A DNA stretch of 64,000 nucleotides from contig NZ_CP028324.1 in assembly GCF_003028855.1 (NCBI RefSeq), positions 992,001-1,056,000 on the forward strand, written 5' to 3'. This document shows, one piece after another, positions 1 through 6,950 of the stretch. Position 1 is the stretch's first letter, and every line of letters begins with the position of its first letter. Position numbers and translations under genes: made by a program. The DNA comes from Pseudoduganella armeniaca. GTDB taxonomy: Bacteria > Pseudomonadota > Gammaproteobacteria > Burkholderiales > Burkholderiaceae_D. The notes under the pieces were generated by a model. It was not told the DNA's origin and made no database searches. It saw nothing but the letters and a program-made list of their open reading frames with translations.

Positions 1-374
1 CCGGCCTGGCCATGGCCACGATGGACACCATCAAGCTGTTCGGCGGCGAACCAGCCAACTTCCTGGACGTGGGCGGTGGCGCCACGGCCGAGAAAGTGAC
101 CGAAGCGTTCAAGATCATGCTGAAGAACCCAGGCCTGAAGGCGATCCTGGTGAACATCTTCGGCGGCATCATGCGCTGCGACGTGATCGCCGAAGGCGTC
201 ATCACCGCATCGAAGGCCGTCTCCCTGCAGGTACCGCTGGTCGTGCGCATGAAGGGCACCAACGAAGACCTGGGCAAGAAGATGCTGGCCGAATCCGGCC
301 TGCCGATCATCGCCGCCGATACGATGGAAGACGCAGCGAAGAGCGTTGTCGCTGCCGCTGCCGGTCAAGCTTAA
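1..374 (+). CDS. sucC: Succinyl-CoA synthetase beta subunit, 3' part
   Basis: This is the C-terminal part of the ADP-forming succinate-CoA ligase beta subunit of the TCA cycle. The reading frame is open from base 3, so the gene starts before the window and the ATG at 12 is internal. The visible part holds the family motifs GLAMATMD, FLDVGGGA and NIFGGIMRCDVIAEG, which belong to the CoA-ligase domain that contacts the alpha subunit. It ends 13 bp before sucD, so the two subunits are almost certainly cotranscribed. Identification is very secure; only the missing 5' end limits it. Confidence 0.97.
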   Translation, partial: GLAMATMDTIKLFGGEPANFLDVGGGATAEKVTEAFKIMLKNPGLKAILVNIFGGIMRCDVIAEGVITASKAVSLQVPLVVRMKGTNEDLGKKMLAESGLPIIAADTMEDAAKSVVAAAAGQA

Positions 375-387
375 TTAAGGAACCAAC

Positions 388-1269
388 ATGTCGATTCTGA
401 TCAACAAAGACACCAAAGTCATCACCCAGGGCATCACCGGCAAGACCGGTCAGTTCCACACCCGCATGTGCCGCGACTACGCGAACGGCAAGGAAGCCTT
501 CGTTGCTGGCGTGAACCCGAAGAAAGCCGGCGAAGACTTCGAAGGCATTCCCATCTACGCCTCCGTCAAGGAAGCCAAATCGGAAACCGGCGCGACCGTT
601 TCCGTGATCTACGTGCCGCCAGCAGGCGCCGCCGCCGCGATCTGGGAAGCTGTCGAAGCCGAACTGGACCTGGCAATCTGCATCACCGAAGGCATTCCAG
701 TCCGTGACATGATGGAAGTCAAGGACCGCATGGCCAAGGCCGGCTCCAAGACCCTGCTGCTGGGCCCGAACTGCCCAGGCCTGATCACGCCGGACGAAAT
801 CAAGATCGGCATCATGCCAGGTCACATCCACAAGAAAGGCCGTATCGGCGTCGTGTCCCGTTCGGGCACGCTGACGTACGAAGCCGTCGGCCAGCTGACG
901 GCACTGGGCCTGGGCCAATCGTCCGCGGTCGGTATCGGCGGCGACCCGATCAACGGCCTGAAGCACATCGACGTGATGCGCATGTTCAACGACGATCCTG
1001 ATACCGACGCGGTCATCATGATCGGCGAAATCGGCGGTCCGGACGAAGCCAACGCCGCACGTTGGATCAAGGACAACATGAAGAAGCCAGTCGTTGGCTT
1101 CATCGCTGGCGTCACCGCGCCTCCGGGCAAGCGCATGGGCCACGCCGGCGCGCTGATCTCCGGCGGCGCCGACACGGCACAAGCCAAGCTGGAAATCATG
1201 GAAGCCTGCGGCATCACCGTGACGAAGAACCCGTCCGAAATGGCACGCCTGCTGAAGGCCATGCTGTAA
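388..1269 (+). CDS. sucD: Succinyl-CoA synthetase alpha subunit
   Basis: This 293-residue protein is the alpha subunit of succinyl-CoA synthetase, which carries the phosphohistidine intermediate and binds CoA. It starts MSILINKDTKVITQGITGKTG, the classic N-terminal nucleotide-fold signature. GPNCPGLITP and the active-site segment GHAGALISGG, with the phosphorylated His, are present. Length matches the family (about 290). The start is preceded by AAGGAAC and lies 13 bp after sucC. A strong rho-independent terminator follows, so sucCD probably ends a transcription unit here. Confidence 0.98.
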   Translation: MSILINKDTKVITQGITGKTGQFHTRMCRDYANGKEAFVAGVNPKKAGEDFEGIPIYASVKEAKSETGATVSVIYVPPAGAAAAIWEAVEAELDLAICITEGIPVRDMMEVKDRMAKAGSKTLLLGPNCPGLITPDEIKIGIMPGHIHKKGRIGVVSRSGTLTYEAVGQLTALGLGQSSAVGIGGDPINGLKHIDVMRMFNDDPDTDAVIMIGEIGGPDEANAARWIKDNMKKPVVGFIAGVTAPPGKRMGHAGALISGGADTAQAKLEIMEACGITVTKNPSEMARLLKAML

Positions 1270-1303
1270 GAAACACGGTTATCCTGCCGATAGCTGGATA
1301 ATG

Positions 1304-1328
1304 ACGGGGGCGCGAGCCCCCGTTTTTC
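1304..1328 (+). terminator. Rho-independent terminator after sucD
   Basis: A perfect 7-bp GC stem (CGGGGGC / GCCCCCG) closes a GCGA tetraloop and is followed directly by five T. It lies 35 bp after the sucD stop and immediately before the FHA gene, whose ribosome-binding site GGAGG begins a few bases later. Confidence 0.9.
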
Positions 1329-1343
1329 ATTTGGAGGACCAAT

Positions 1344-1940
1344 TTGGCGAAGATCCTGATTTCCCGCGACGGCATCCTGGAGCAGACGGTACCGCTGACG
1401 AGGGAGCGCATGACGATCGGGCGCCAGCGCTACAACGACATCGTCCTGGAACACCCCACCGTCAGCGGCGAGCACGCCGTCATCACGACGATCCTGGACG
1501 ATTCCTTCCTGGAAGACCTGTACAGCACCAACGGCACGTTCGTGAACGGCCATCGCATCGGCAAGCACTACCTGCAGCACCACGACATCATCAAGCTGGC
1601 CAAGTACCGCATCGAATTCATCGCCGACGGCATCCGCCCGCTGACAGGGGCGGCACTGTCGCCCGCCGCGCTGCAACCCGCCCCCGCCGTCATCGAGGTG
1701 CTGAACGGCAGCAACGCCGGCAAGCGCCTGGCGCTGACCAAGCCGCACACGAGCCTGGGCCGCAGCGGTGTGCAAGTGGTCGTCATCAGCCGTACGGCGA
1801 CCGGCTACGCGGCCGCCCACACGGAAGGGGAGCGCGTGCCACTGCTGAACGGCACGCCGCTGGGGCCACGGCCACAAGCGCTGGCCGACGGCGACGAACT
1901 GGACCTGTCCGGCACGCGCATGGCCTTCCGGCGCAGCTGA
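1344..1940 (+). CDS. FHA-domain protein
   Basis: This 198-residue protein has an N-terminal forkhead-associated domain, a phosphothreonine-peptide binding fold. The FHA signatures are visible: MTIGRQRYNDIVL, then SGEHAVI, then STNGTFVNGHRIG, over about residues 20-75. The C-terminal half (about 118-198) looks like a second, degenerate FHA fold (TSLGRS, PLLNGTPLG, DGDEL) lacking the phosphopeptide-binding Ser/His. There is no signal peptide or membrane segment. The start is TTG, chosen because GGAGG (1333-1337) sits six bases upstream and no better start exists. It lies between sucCD and pilA; a link to pilus or kinase signalling is only a guess. Confidence 0.85.
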   Translation: MAKILISRDGILEQTVPLTRERMTIGRQRYNDIVLEHPTVSGEHAVITTILDDSFLEDLYSTNGTFVNGHRIGKHYLQHHDIIKLAKYRIEFIADGIRPLTGAALSPAALQPAPAVIEVLNGSNAGKRLALTKPHTSLGRSGVQVVVISRTATGYAAAHTEGERVPLLNGTPLGPRPQALADGDELDLSGTRMAFRRS

Positions 1941-1953
1941 CAAATTTCGTCAG
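1937..1953. promoter_or_regulatory. Dyad CTGAC-N7-GTCAG, distal copy
   Basis: A 5-bp inverted repeat with a 7-base AT-rich spacer overlaps the stop codon of the FHA gene. A second dyad of identical design lies 61 bp downstream at 1998-2014. Both lie roughly 95-160 bp upstream of the predicted sigma-54 start site of pilA, where enhancer-binding proteins such as PilR normally bind. Their role is inferred from position and symmetry. Confidence 0.5.
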
Positions 1954-1997
1954 CTGACCAATCGCGCACGCCGATGTGACAATTTGTGAGAATCGAT

Positions 1998-2014
1998 CTG
2001 ACAAAAAACGTCAG
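1998..2014. promoter_or_regulatory. Dyad CTGAC-N7-GTCAG, proximal copy
   Basis: This is the second copy of the CTGAC-N7-GTCAG dyad, with spacer AAAAAAC. Between the two copies there is a related half-site GTGACAATTTGTGAG at 1976-1990. It is a candidate activator site for the pilA sigma-54 promoter. Confidence 0.5.
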
Positions 2015-2076
2015 CTCAACGGCGCCGAACTGGAGAAAACTTGCTGTAACTTCCACGAAAGGGAGGAAAAAGGGCC

Positions 2077-2092
2077 TGGCACGGCGATTGCT
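2077..2092 (+). promoter_or_regulatory. Sigma-54 (RpoN) -24/-12 promoter of pilA
   Basis: The sequence TGGCACG-N4-TTGCT matches the RpoN consensus almost perfectly, with GG and GC elements at the required spacing. Transcription should start near 2103. That places the in-frame ATG at 2095 upstream of the transcript and supports 2143 as the pilA start. RpoN/PilR control of major pilin genes is well established in other proteobacteria. Confidence 0.88.
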
Positions 2093-2142
2093 GTATGTCA
2101 TATGTCCCACCCCAATTCGTCTTTAACCCGAAGGAGCAGCAA

Positions 2143-2652
2143 ATGAAATCCATGCAAACGATGAAGCAACAAGCCCAGGCCGGCTTCACCCTGATCGAAC
2201 TGATGATCGTCGTCGCCATCATCGGTATCCTGGCTGCCGTCGCGATTCCGCAGTACAGCAACTACACCGTGAAGGCCAAGATCGCCAACGCGCTGACCGC
2301 CGCCGACTCGCTGAAGTCCGCCGTCGGCATGTGCATCCAGGAGACCAGCGGCGATACGGACGCGTGCGATAACGGCGCCAACGGCATCCCGGCCGCCGCC
2401 GCCTTCACGGCCACCAAGGAAGTGTCCGCCGCGACCGTCACCAACGGCGCGGTCGAGCTGACCCTGACCGACATCGGCAAGGGCACCTCTGGCAAGAAGA
2501 TCACGATGACCCCGAACGTGGGCAGCGGCAACATCACCTGGACCAACACGACCGACATCGCCGCCAGCGACAACAGCGCGGCAGTGGAAGCGATCACGAA
2601 GAACAACCCGCCGGCGGCAGCAGCGCCAGCCGCGCCAGCAGCAGGCAGCTAA
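2143..2652 (+). CDS. pilA: Type IV major pilin (prepilin)
   Basis: This 169-residue prepilin has a short positively charged leader ending in QAG, then the cleavage site G-F and the hydrophobic helix FTLIELMIVVAIIGILAAVA with the conserved Glu5. PilD-type peptidase would cut and N-methylate at Phe. I chose ATG 2143 because AAGGAG (2131-2136) precedes it and the RpoN start lies downstream of the alternative ATG at 2095. The only two cysteines (in GMCIQETSGDTDACDNG) lie in the first half of the mature protein, so the usual C-terminal disulfide loop is absent. The protein ends in an Ala/Pro tail after NNPP. Confidence 0.93.
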   Translation: MKSMQTMKQQAQAGFTLIELMIVVAIIGILAAVAIPQYSNYTVKAKIANALTAADSLKSAVGMCIQETSGDTDACDNGANGIPAAAAFTATKEVSAATVTNGAVELTLTDIGKGTSGKKITMTPNVGSGNITWTNTTDIAASDNSAAVEAITKNNPPAAAAPAAPAAGS

Positions 2653-2702
2653 TGTTGGGCTGACGCGCAGCGCGCGTACCAGCAAAACCGGCTCAGCACG
2701 TG

Positions 2703-2735
2703 ATGCCGTTCAGTTAAGACTGAACGGCATTTTTA
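2703..2735 (+). terminator. Rho-independent terminator after pilA
   Basis: A perfect 12-bp stem (ATGCCGTTCAGT and its complement) with loop TAAG is followed by a run of T. It lies 50 bp after the pilA stop, consistent with a monocistronic pilin transcript. Confidence 0.92.
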
Positions 2736-2816
2736 CATTTGTGGGCCGGTCACCGGCAGCTCAGGCGCCTTGAGCATGTCGTGCTGCGCCACCACGGGCT
2801 CTGCTTTGCAAAGCTA

Positions 2817-4001
2817 TTATTTGGCAAGCCGGTGCGGATGCTGGTACTCTTCGTACCCCGGCCTTTGGCTCAGGAAATACTCGCGTCCTTCACGGACATC
2901 GCTCGGACAGTCACTAACCACCGCAGTGGCTGGGAGGCCCTCAATGTAGGCTTCCCTGGTCTGGTCCGCATTACCACACAATTCCTTTTCTTTCATGAAC
3001 CACACTGGACGTTTGATGCCGGTACCAAACTTGTTAGCGAAAATAACGCCATCTCCGCCGCGGATGCCTATCGCGGCAGAATTTTGCCCACTGGTCAGGT
3101 TAGTGGAGATGTCGTTGTTATAAATTTCCCAGCTGCGTGTGCCATGCTGGTTCGTCTCGGTTTGCCCATGCGCATCGATCTGTGCGAAATCCTTTGTCCG
3201 GTCGTCCGCCTGTACGGTGTTATAGCGGAATACATAGCGTGCGCCTGCATTGGCGGCAATGTGATGGCGGTTGCCGTACATAATATTATCTTCTACATAC
3301 ACCGCTTCTTCTGTTCCAAGTTCCAAAGCTGGCCATGAACCATCACCGAATACGGCCACACCGTAACCCAGGTTACGGACCTTCTGGTGGTAGTTATTGA
3401 GGAAAATATTGTCGTAGATGACCCCGCGCTGGTGCTTGCGCCCGGGCACCTCCACGCCCTCGCGTACCTCAACGCCGGCAAACACAAAGTTCATGAATCT
3501 TGAACGCGCCACCTGAAAGTCCCTGCAACCGCCAATCAAGCCCAGGCCTTTGTCCTCGCTTTTCGGTTCATACGCGCCCACCATCGTGATACCGGAAAAC
3601 CGTGCCGGCCTTGGATCGTTGCCCGAACAGTCAAAGCGCACCAGGTACTTATTGCTCGTCAGTATAGCGGTGCGCCGCAGTATGGTCTGGTCGCGACCTG
3701 CACCTTTGAGCTCCATGCCAACCGGAATATAAAGCTCATTATCCGCCCAGTCGCAGTCACCTGCGGGGATGATGACCGTTTGATTATTCGTCAGATCTTT
3801 TTTCGCCGTTACCACCGCAACGTCCACCACAGCCTTCACGTCCGTAAAACTGCAACTCCACGCCGTGGTTGACGTCGCAGAGGGTAAAGTGGCTTGCCCG
3901 GCTGCCATCGCATTTACCGAGGCTAGGCCAAGCAGCAACATGGCGCCTGCGGGCAGCAATCCGCGGAAGCCAGCGGTATGCATGTATTCTGTATTGTTCA
4001 T
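2817..4001 (-). CDS. Secreted right-handed beta-helix protein (pectate-lyase-like fold)
   Basis: This protein of about 394 residues has an export signal (LLPAGAMLLLGLASVNAMAAG). Its body resembles parallel beta-helix proteins: IPVGMELKGAGRDQTILRR, then runs such as FSGITMVGAY, YDNIFLNNYHQ, VEDNIMYGNRHH and WEIYNNDISTN, each a plausible helix coil. No clear pectate-lyase catalytic motif was found, so the substrate (polysaccharide or surface role) is unknown. I chose the start at 4001 because GAGGA precedes it and a signal peptide follows; the longer frame to 4196 adds 65 unlikely residues. Base composition is visibly AT-richer than every neighbour, suggesting horizontal acquisition. Confidence 0.72.
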   Translation of the reverse strand: MNNTEYMHTAGFRGLLPAGAMLLLGLASVNAMAAGQATLPSATSTTAWSCSFTDVKAVVDVAVVTAKKDLTNNQTVIIPAGDCDWADNELYIPVGMELKGAGRDQTILRRTAILTSNKYLVRFDCSGNDPRPARFSGITMVGAYEPKSEDKGLGLIGGCRDFQVARSRFMNFVFAGVEVREGVEVPGRKHQRGVIYDNIFLNNYHQKVRNLGYGVAVFGDGSWPALELGTEEAVYVEDNIMYGNRHHIAANAGARYVFRYNTVQADDRTKDFAQIDAHGQTETNQHGTRSWEIYNNDISTNLTSGQNSAAIGIRGGDGVIFANKFGTGIKRPVWFMKEKELCGNADQTREAYIEGLPATAVVSDCPSDVREGREYFLSQRPGYEEYQHPHRLAK

Positions 4002-4329
4002 ATGAGATTCCTCGGTCTGATATTTGGGCACGTCATCCTGGTCCTGACTGTGGGGTATGGGCGATCCGGCTTGCGATATGGAAGTCGTACGTAGTTGCGT
4101 TTTTGTAAAAACAAATACTACCATTACCAAGGAATCTGTTGAAGTATTCGCCGGGAAGACAGGTATCAACATAATCGTTGACCTGCCGCTTATCAATCGC
4201 CCAGCAGCGCCGGTGACCGCGCGGCTCCGCCATGCCTTTTGCTTGAAAAACGGCCCGGAGAAAACTCGAGCGGGCTGCCCGAGGCCTTTTTGATTGCTTA
4301 CCGTCCGCCTTACAAATGGCCGATCGGCG
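4002..4329. other. Intergenic region between beta-helix gene and ampC
   Basis: These 328 bp hold the upstream region of the minus-strand beta-helix gene and the 3' flank of ampC. The part near 4080-4200 is AT-rich and is the probable promoter area. Near 4248-4295 there are short GC inverted repeats next to T-runs on both strands, possibly a weak terminator. I see no gene. Confidence 0.5.
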
Positions 4330-5478
4330 CTACTCCCGGGCCGTCAGTTTTTCAAGAATGACATATGCGGCGTGGACCCGCGCCGGAATCGGATAGTTGC
4401 GGTTGGCCAGCAGCACGATGCCGACCTTTTGCTCCGGCACGAACAGCACGTAGGCGCCGAAGCCACCGGTCGAGCCGGTCTTGTTGTACAGCGTCGGCCC
4501 GGCTGGCACCGTCGGCGACTTCAGCTGTCGCGCCGCTTGACGGTCCCAGATCATGCTTTCCGAATTCCCGTCCAGCAGCGTTTGGAGCTTGGCGGGATAG
4601 CCGTACTGCTCCCATCCCAGCCCCTGCACCATGCCGCCGACCCGGAAGTAGCCTACATGCGTGCCTTCCACGGCGCGCCGCATTGCCGGCTCGAGCCGCT
4701 GCGGCGCCATGTTGGCCTGCACGAAGCGCAGCAGGTCGGCAGCGGTGGTGCGCACGCCGTACGTCACCGCGCTGAACGGTTCGTCGGTGGAATGCACCGG
4801 TTTGTCGTCGCGGTAGCCCCATGCGTAGTCGGCGCGCTTCGCCTCGGGCAGGTTGACGTAGCTGCTGTTCATGCCAAACGCGGGAAACACGATGGTTTCG
4901 ACGGCGTCCGCATAGTCGCGCCCGAGCGCCTTGGCCGTCACGTGGCCGAACAGGCCCAGGCTGGGATTGGAGTACTCACGGATGGCTCCTGGCCTCGCGA
5001 CCGGTTTCCAGTCGCGGTAGTAACGCAGGGGCTCCGGATCGGTCAGCTCGTCCGGAAACTGCAGGGGCAGGCCACCCGGCGTATAGGTGCCCAGGTGCAG
5101 CAGGGTGGCCGTGTCGATGGCGCTGTCTTTCAGCGCCGGCCAAAATTTGCTTGGATGATCCGCCAGCGACAGTTTGCCTTGCACCTGGGCCCAGCTGGCC
5201 AGCGTCGCGGCGATCGTCTTGCTGACGGAGCCGATTTCGAACACGGTGCGGTCGTCCACGGGCTTGTTGTCGGCGCGCGAGGCCAGGCCGTAATTGAAGA
5301 TGGCCGACTGGCCATCGACCGTGACCGCGACGGCCATGCCGGGCAGGTCGTGCTCGGCCATCAGCGGGCGGATGGTTCCGTCGACGATGGCGCGCAGTGC
5401 GGCCGGATCGGGCGCGGCGAAGCCGGTCAACGGCAGCAGCAGGAGCAGGGAAGTGGTGCGGCGGCGCAGGGCAGTCAA
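4330..5478 (-). CDS. ampC: Class C (AmpC-type) serine beta-lactamase
   Basis: This 382-residue periplasmic enzyme has a signal peptide (TTSLLLLLPLTGFAA) and the three class C motifs: SVSK with nucleophile Ser84, YSN at 168-170 and KTG at 332-334 followed by STGGFG. The segment HLGTYTPGGLPLQFPDEL is typical of AmpC and separates it from generic penicillin-binding esterases. It should hydrolyse cephalosporins. No ampR-like regulator lies next to it in the window, so expression is probably constitutive or controlled elsewhere. Family assignment is secure; substrate range cannot be read from sequence. Confidence 0.93.
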   Translation of the reverse strand: MTALRRRTTSLLLLLPLTGFAAPDPAALRAIVDGTIRPLMAEHDLPGMAVAVTVDGQSAIFNYGLASRADNKPVDDRTVFEIGSVSKTIAATLASWAQVQGKLSLADHPSKFWPALKDSAIDTATLLHLGTYTPGGLPLQFPDELTDPEPLRYYRDWKPVARPGAIREYSNPSLGLFGHVTAKALGRDYADAVETIVFPAFGMNSSYVNLPEAKRADYAWGYRDDKPVHSTDEPFSAVTYGVRTTAADLLRFVQANMAPQRLEPAMRRAVEGTHVGYFRVGGMVQGLGWEQYGYPAKLQTLLDGNSESMIWDRQAARQLKSPTVPAGPTLYNKTGSTGGFGAYVLFVPEQKVGIVLLANRNYPIPARVHAAYVILEKLTARE

Positions 5479-5544
5479 GGCTTTTCCTCGATGGGATGAA
5501 AGCCTGTCAGGTTATCGGAAAAGCAAGGCCGCGACAACGCGTGG

Positions 5545-6258
5545 CTAGACGATCTTCTGTCGGTCCGCGATCAGCGCTTCGTAGGTCAGGTTCTGCAGCA
5601 TCAGGTAGTGCGCATGATCCAGGTCCACGAACTGCAGGCCGTACGAGAACAGCGGCGGCAGGTTGGGCCCCGGCGCCTTGGCCGTGCCGGCATTGCGGAT
5701 GATGGCCTTGGTCGTCACCATGACCTCGCGGTTGCCCGGCTGGGTAATCAGCGTAAAGCGCAGCACGACGTCGCCGGTATTCTGCGCCAGCTCGTGCGCC
5801 GTCTCGACGAGGGCACCGGAAACGCTCAGGTTGACGATGAACACGCGCTGGTCGATCCCCGCGCTGCCCTTGAGCTGGGCGGGAATGTCCACCTTGACGC
5901 GCATGGCCGTGCGCAGGTTGGTGCCCTGGATCTGGTCGGGGAAGGTCACGTGGGCGTAGTACAGCGGCCGCTGGAACACGCGCTGCACGACGCAGGAGAA
6001 CGAGCACACGTTCACGCCGGAGAACACGCGCAGGGTCAGTTTGTCGCCTTCGTTCAGCGCGATGGGCGCGCCGTTCTCGAACGGGATCTTGACGATCAGG
6101 TACTCGTCCTTGACCCAGCCGACGACGCTGGAGAAGTGCTGGATGGGCTTCAGGGTGCGGTGCGTAATGAACTGCACGCGCCCGCCCACCTGCAGGTTCA
6201 TCTGCTCGAATTCATACACGCGGGGAGCGTTGTCACCCGCAGGCGCACTGCTACTCAT
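5545..6258 (-). CDS. PilZ-domain c-di-GMP receptor (YcgR-like)
   Basis: This 237-residue cytosolic protein has an N-terminal PilZN-like barrel (about residues 15-105) and a C-terminal PilZ domain. Both PilZ ligand motifs are present: RTAMR (RxxxR) and NLSVSG (NxSxxG), so c-di-GMP binding is likely. The two-domain layout matches flagellar-brake proteins of the YcgR family, but no flagellar genes are nearby, so control of pili or polysaccharide is equally possible. Downstream on the same strand, 66 bp away, lies ampC. Confidence 0.85.
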   Translation of the reverse strand: MSSSAPAGDNAPRVYEFEQMNLQVGGRVQFITHRTLKPIQHFSSVVGWVKDEYLIVKIPFENGAPIALNEGDKLTLRVFSGVNVCSFSCVVQRVFQRPLYYAHVTFPDQIQGTNLRTAMRVKVDIPAQLKGSAGIDQRVFIVNLSVSGALVETAHELAQNTGDVVLRFTLITQPGNREVMVTTKAIIRNAGTAKAPGPNLPPLFSYGLQFVDLDHAHYLMLQNLTYEALIADRQKIV

Positions 6259-6400
6259 CTGACTCTTTCCACACCAGAGAAACAGATATTATAGCTGTGG
6301 CAATCACCAAGTCTCAGAAATCATACCCTGGAGGCAACGTAAATTTACGTGGCGTATCGCTTGTCCAACGCGGCAAAAATGCATTATTGCGCAGCGCTTA

Positions 6401-6877
6401 TCATGCGCTCCAGTCACCCGATTTGCCGCCGTGCTTCTCCCGCACCCGAATCTCGCTCATGACCATGCCGCGATCCACGGCCTTGCACATGTCATAAACC
6501 GTCAACAACCCCACCTGCACCGCCGTCAGCGCCTCCATCTCAACGCCAGTCTTGCCATAAGTCTCCACCTGTGCCCGGCAATGAACCGACGAAGCCGCCT
6601 CGTCGGTCTCGAAATCCACGGTAACCCGTGTGAGGGCCAGCGGGTGGCACAGCGGCACCAGGTCGCTGGTGCGCTTGGCGCCCATGATGGCGGCGATGCG
6701 GGCGATGCCCAGCACGTCGCCCTTCTTGGCCGTTCCCGATAGAATGATGGCCAGGGTTTCCGGCTTCATGCGGATGGTGCCGGTAGCGATGGCGATGCGG
6801 TGGGTTTCGGCCTTGGCGCCGACGTCGACCATGTGAGCCTGGCCGGCGTTATCGAAGTGGGTGAGCTGGTCGGACAT
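6401..6877 (-). CDS. moaC: Cyclic pyranopterin monophosphate synthase
   Basis: This 158-residue enzyme makes cyclic pyranopterin monophosphate in molybdenum cofactor synthesis. Family motifs include HMVDVGAKAET, the KKGDVLGIARIAAIMGAK helix, LVPLCHPL, GKTGVEMEALTAV and the C-terminal DMCKAVDRG. I chose ATG 6877 (MSDQLTHF) because it matches the family N terminus; a start at 6913 would add 12 residues and run into the divergent bepA leader. No other moa gene is in the window. Confidence 0.96.
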   Translation of the reverse strand: MSDQLTHFDNAGQAHMVDVGAKAETHRIAIATGTIRMKPETLAIILSGTAKKGDVLGIARIAAIMGAKRTSDLVPLCHPLALTRVTVDFETDEAASSVHCRAQVETYGKTGVEMEALTAVQVGLLTVYDMCKAVDRGMVMSEIRVREKHGGKSGDWSA

Positions 6878-6950
6878 ATACTGGAATCTTGTTATTGGAT
6901 GAATCGGGGCCATGTCGGCCGCAGTCGGAACGAACAGGTATCATAGCACC

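Noticed and set aside
2095..2142. Upstream start codon for pilA at 2095
   Set aside because: It lies between the RpoN -12 element and the predicted transcription start, and its residues do not look like a prepilin leader.
4002..4196. 65-residue N-terminal extension of the beta-helix protein
   Set aside because: The internal start has a ribosome-binding site and a signal peptide directly after it.
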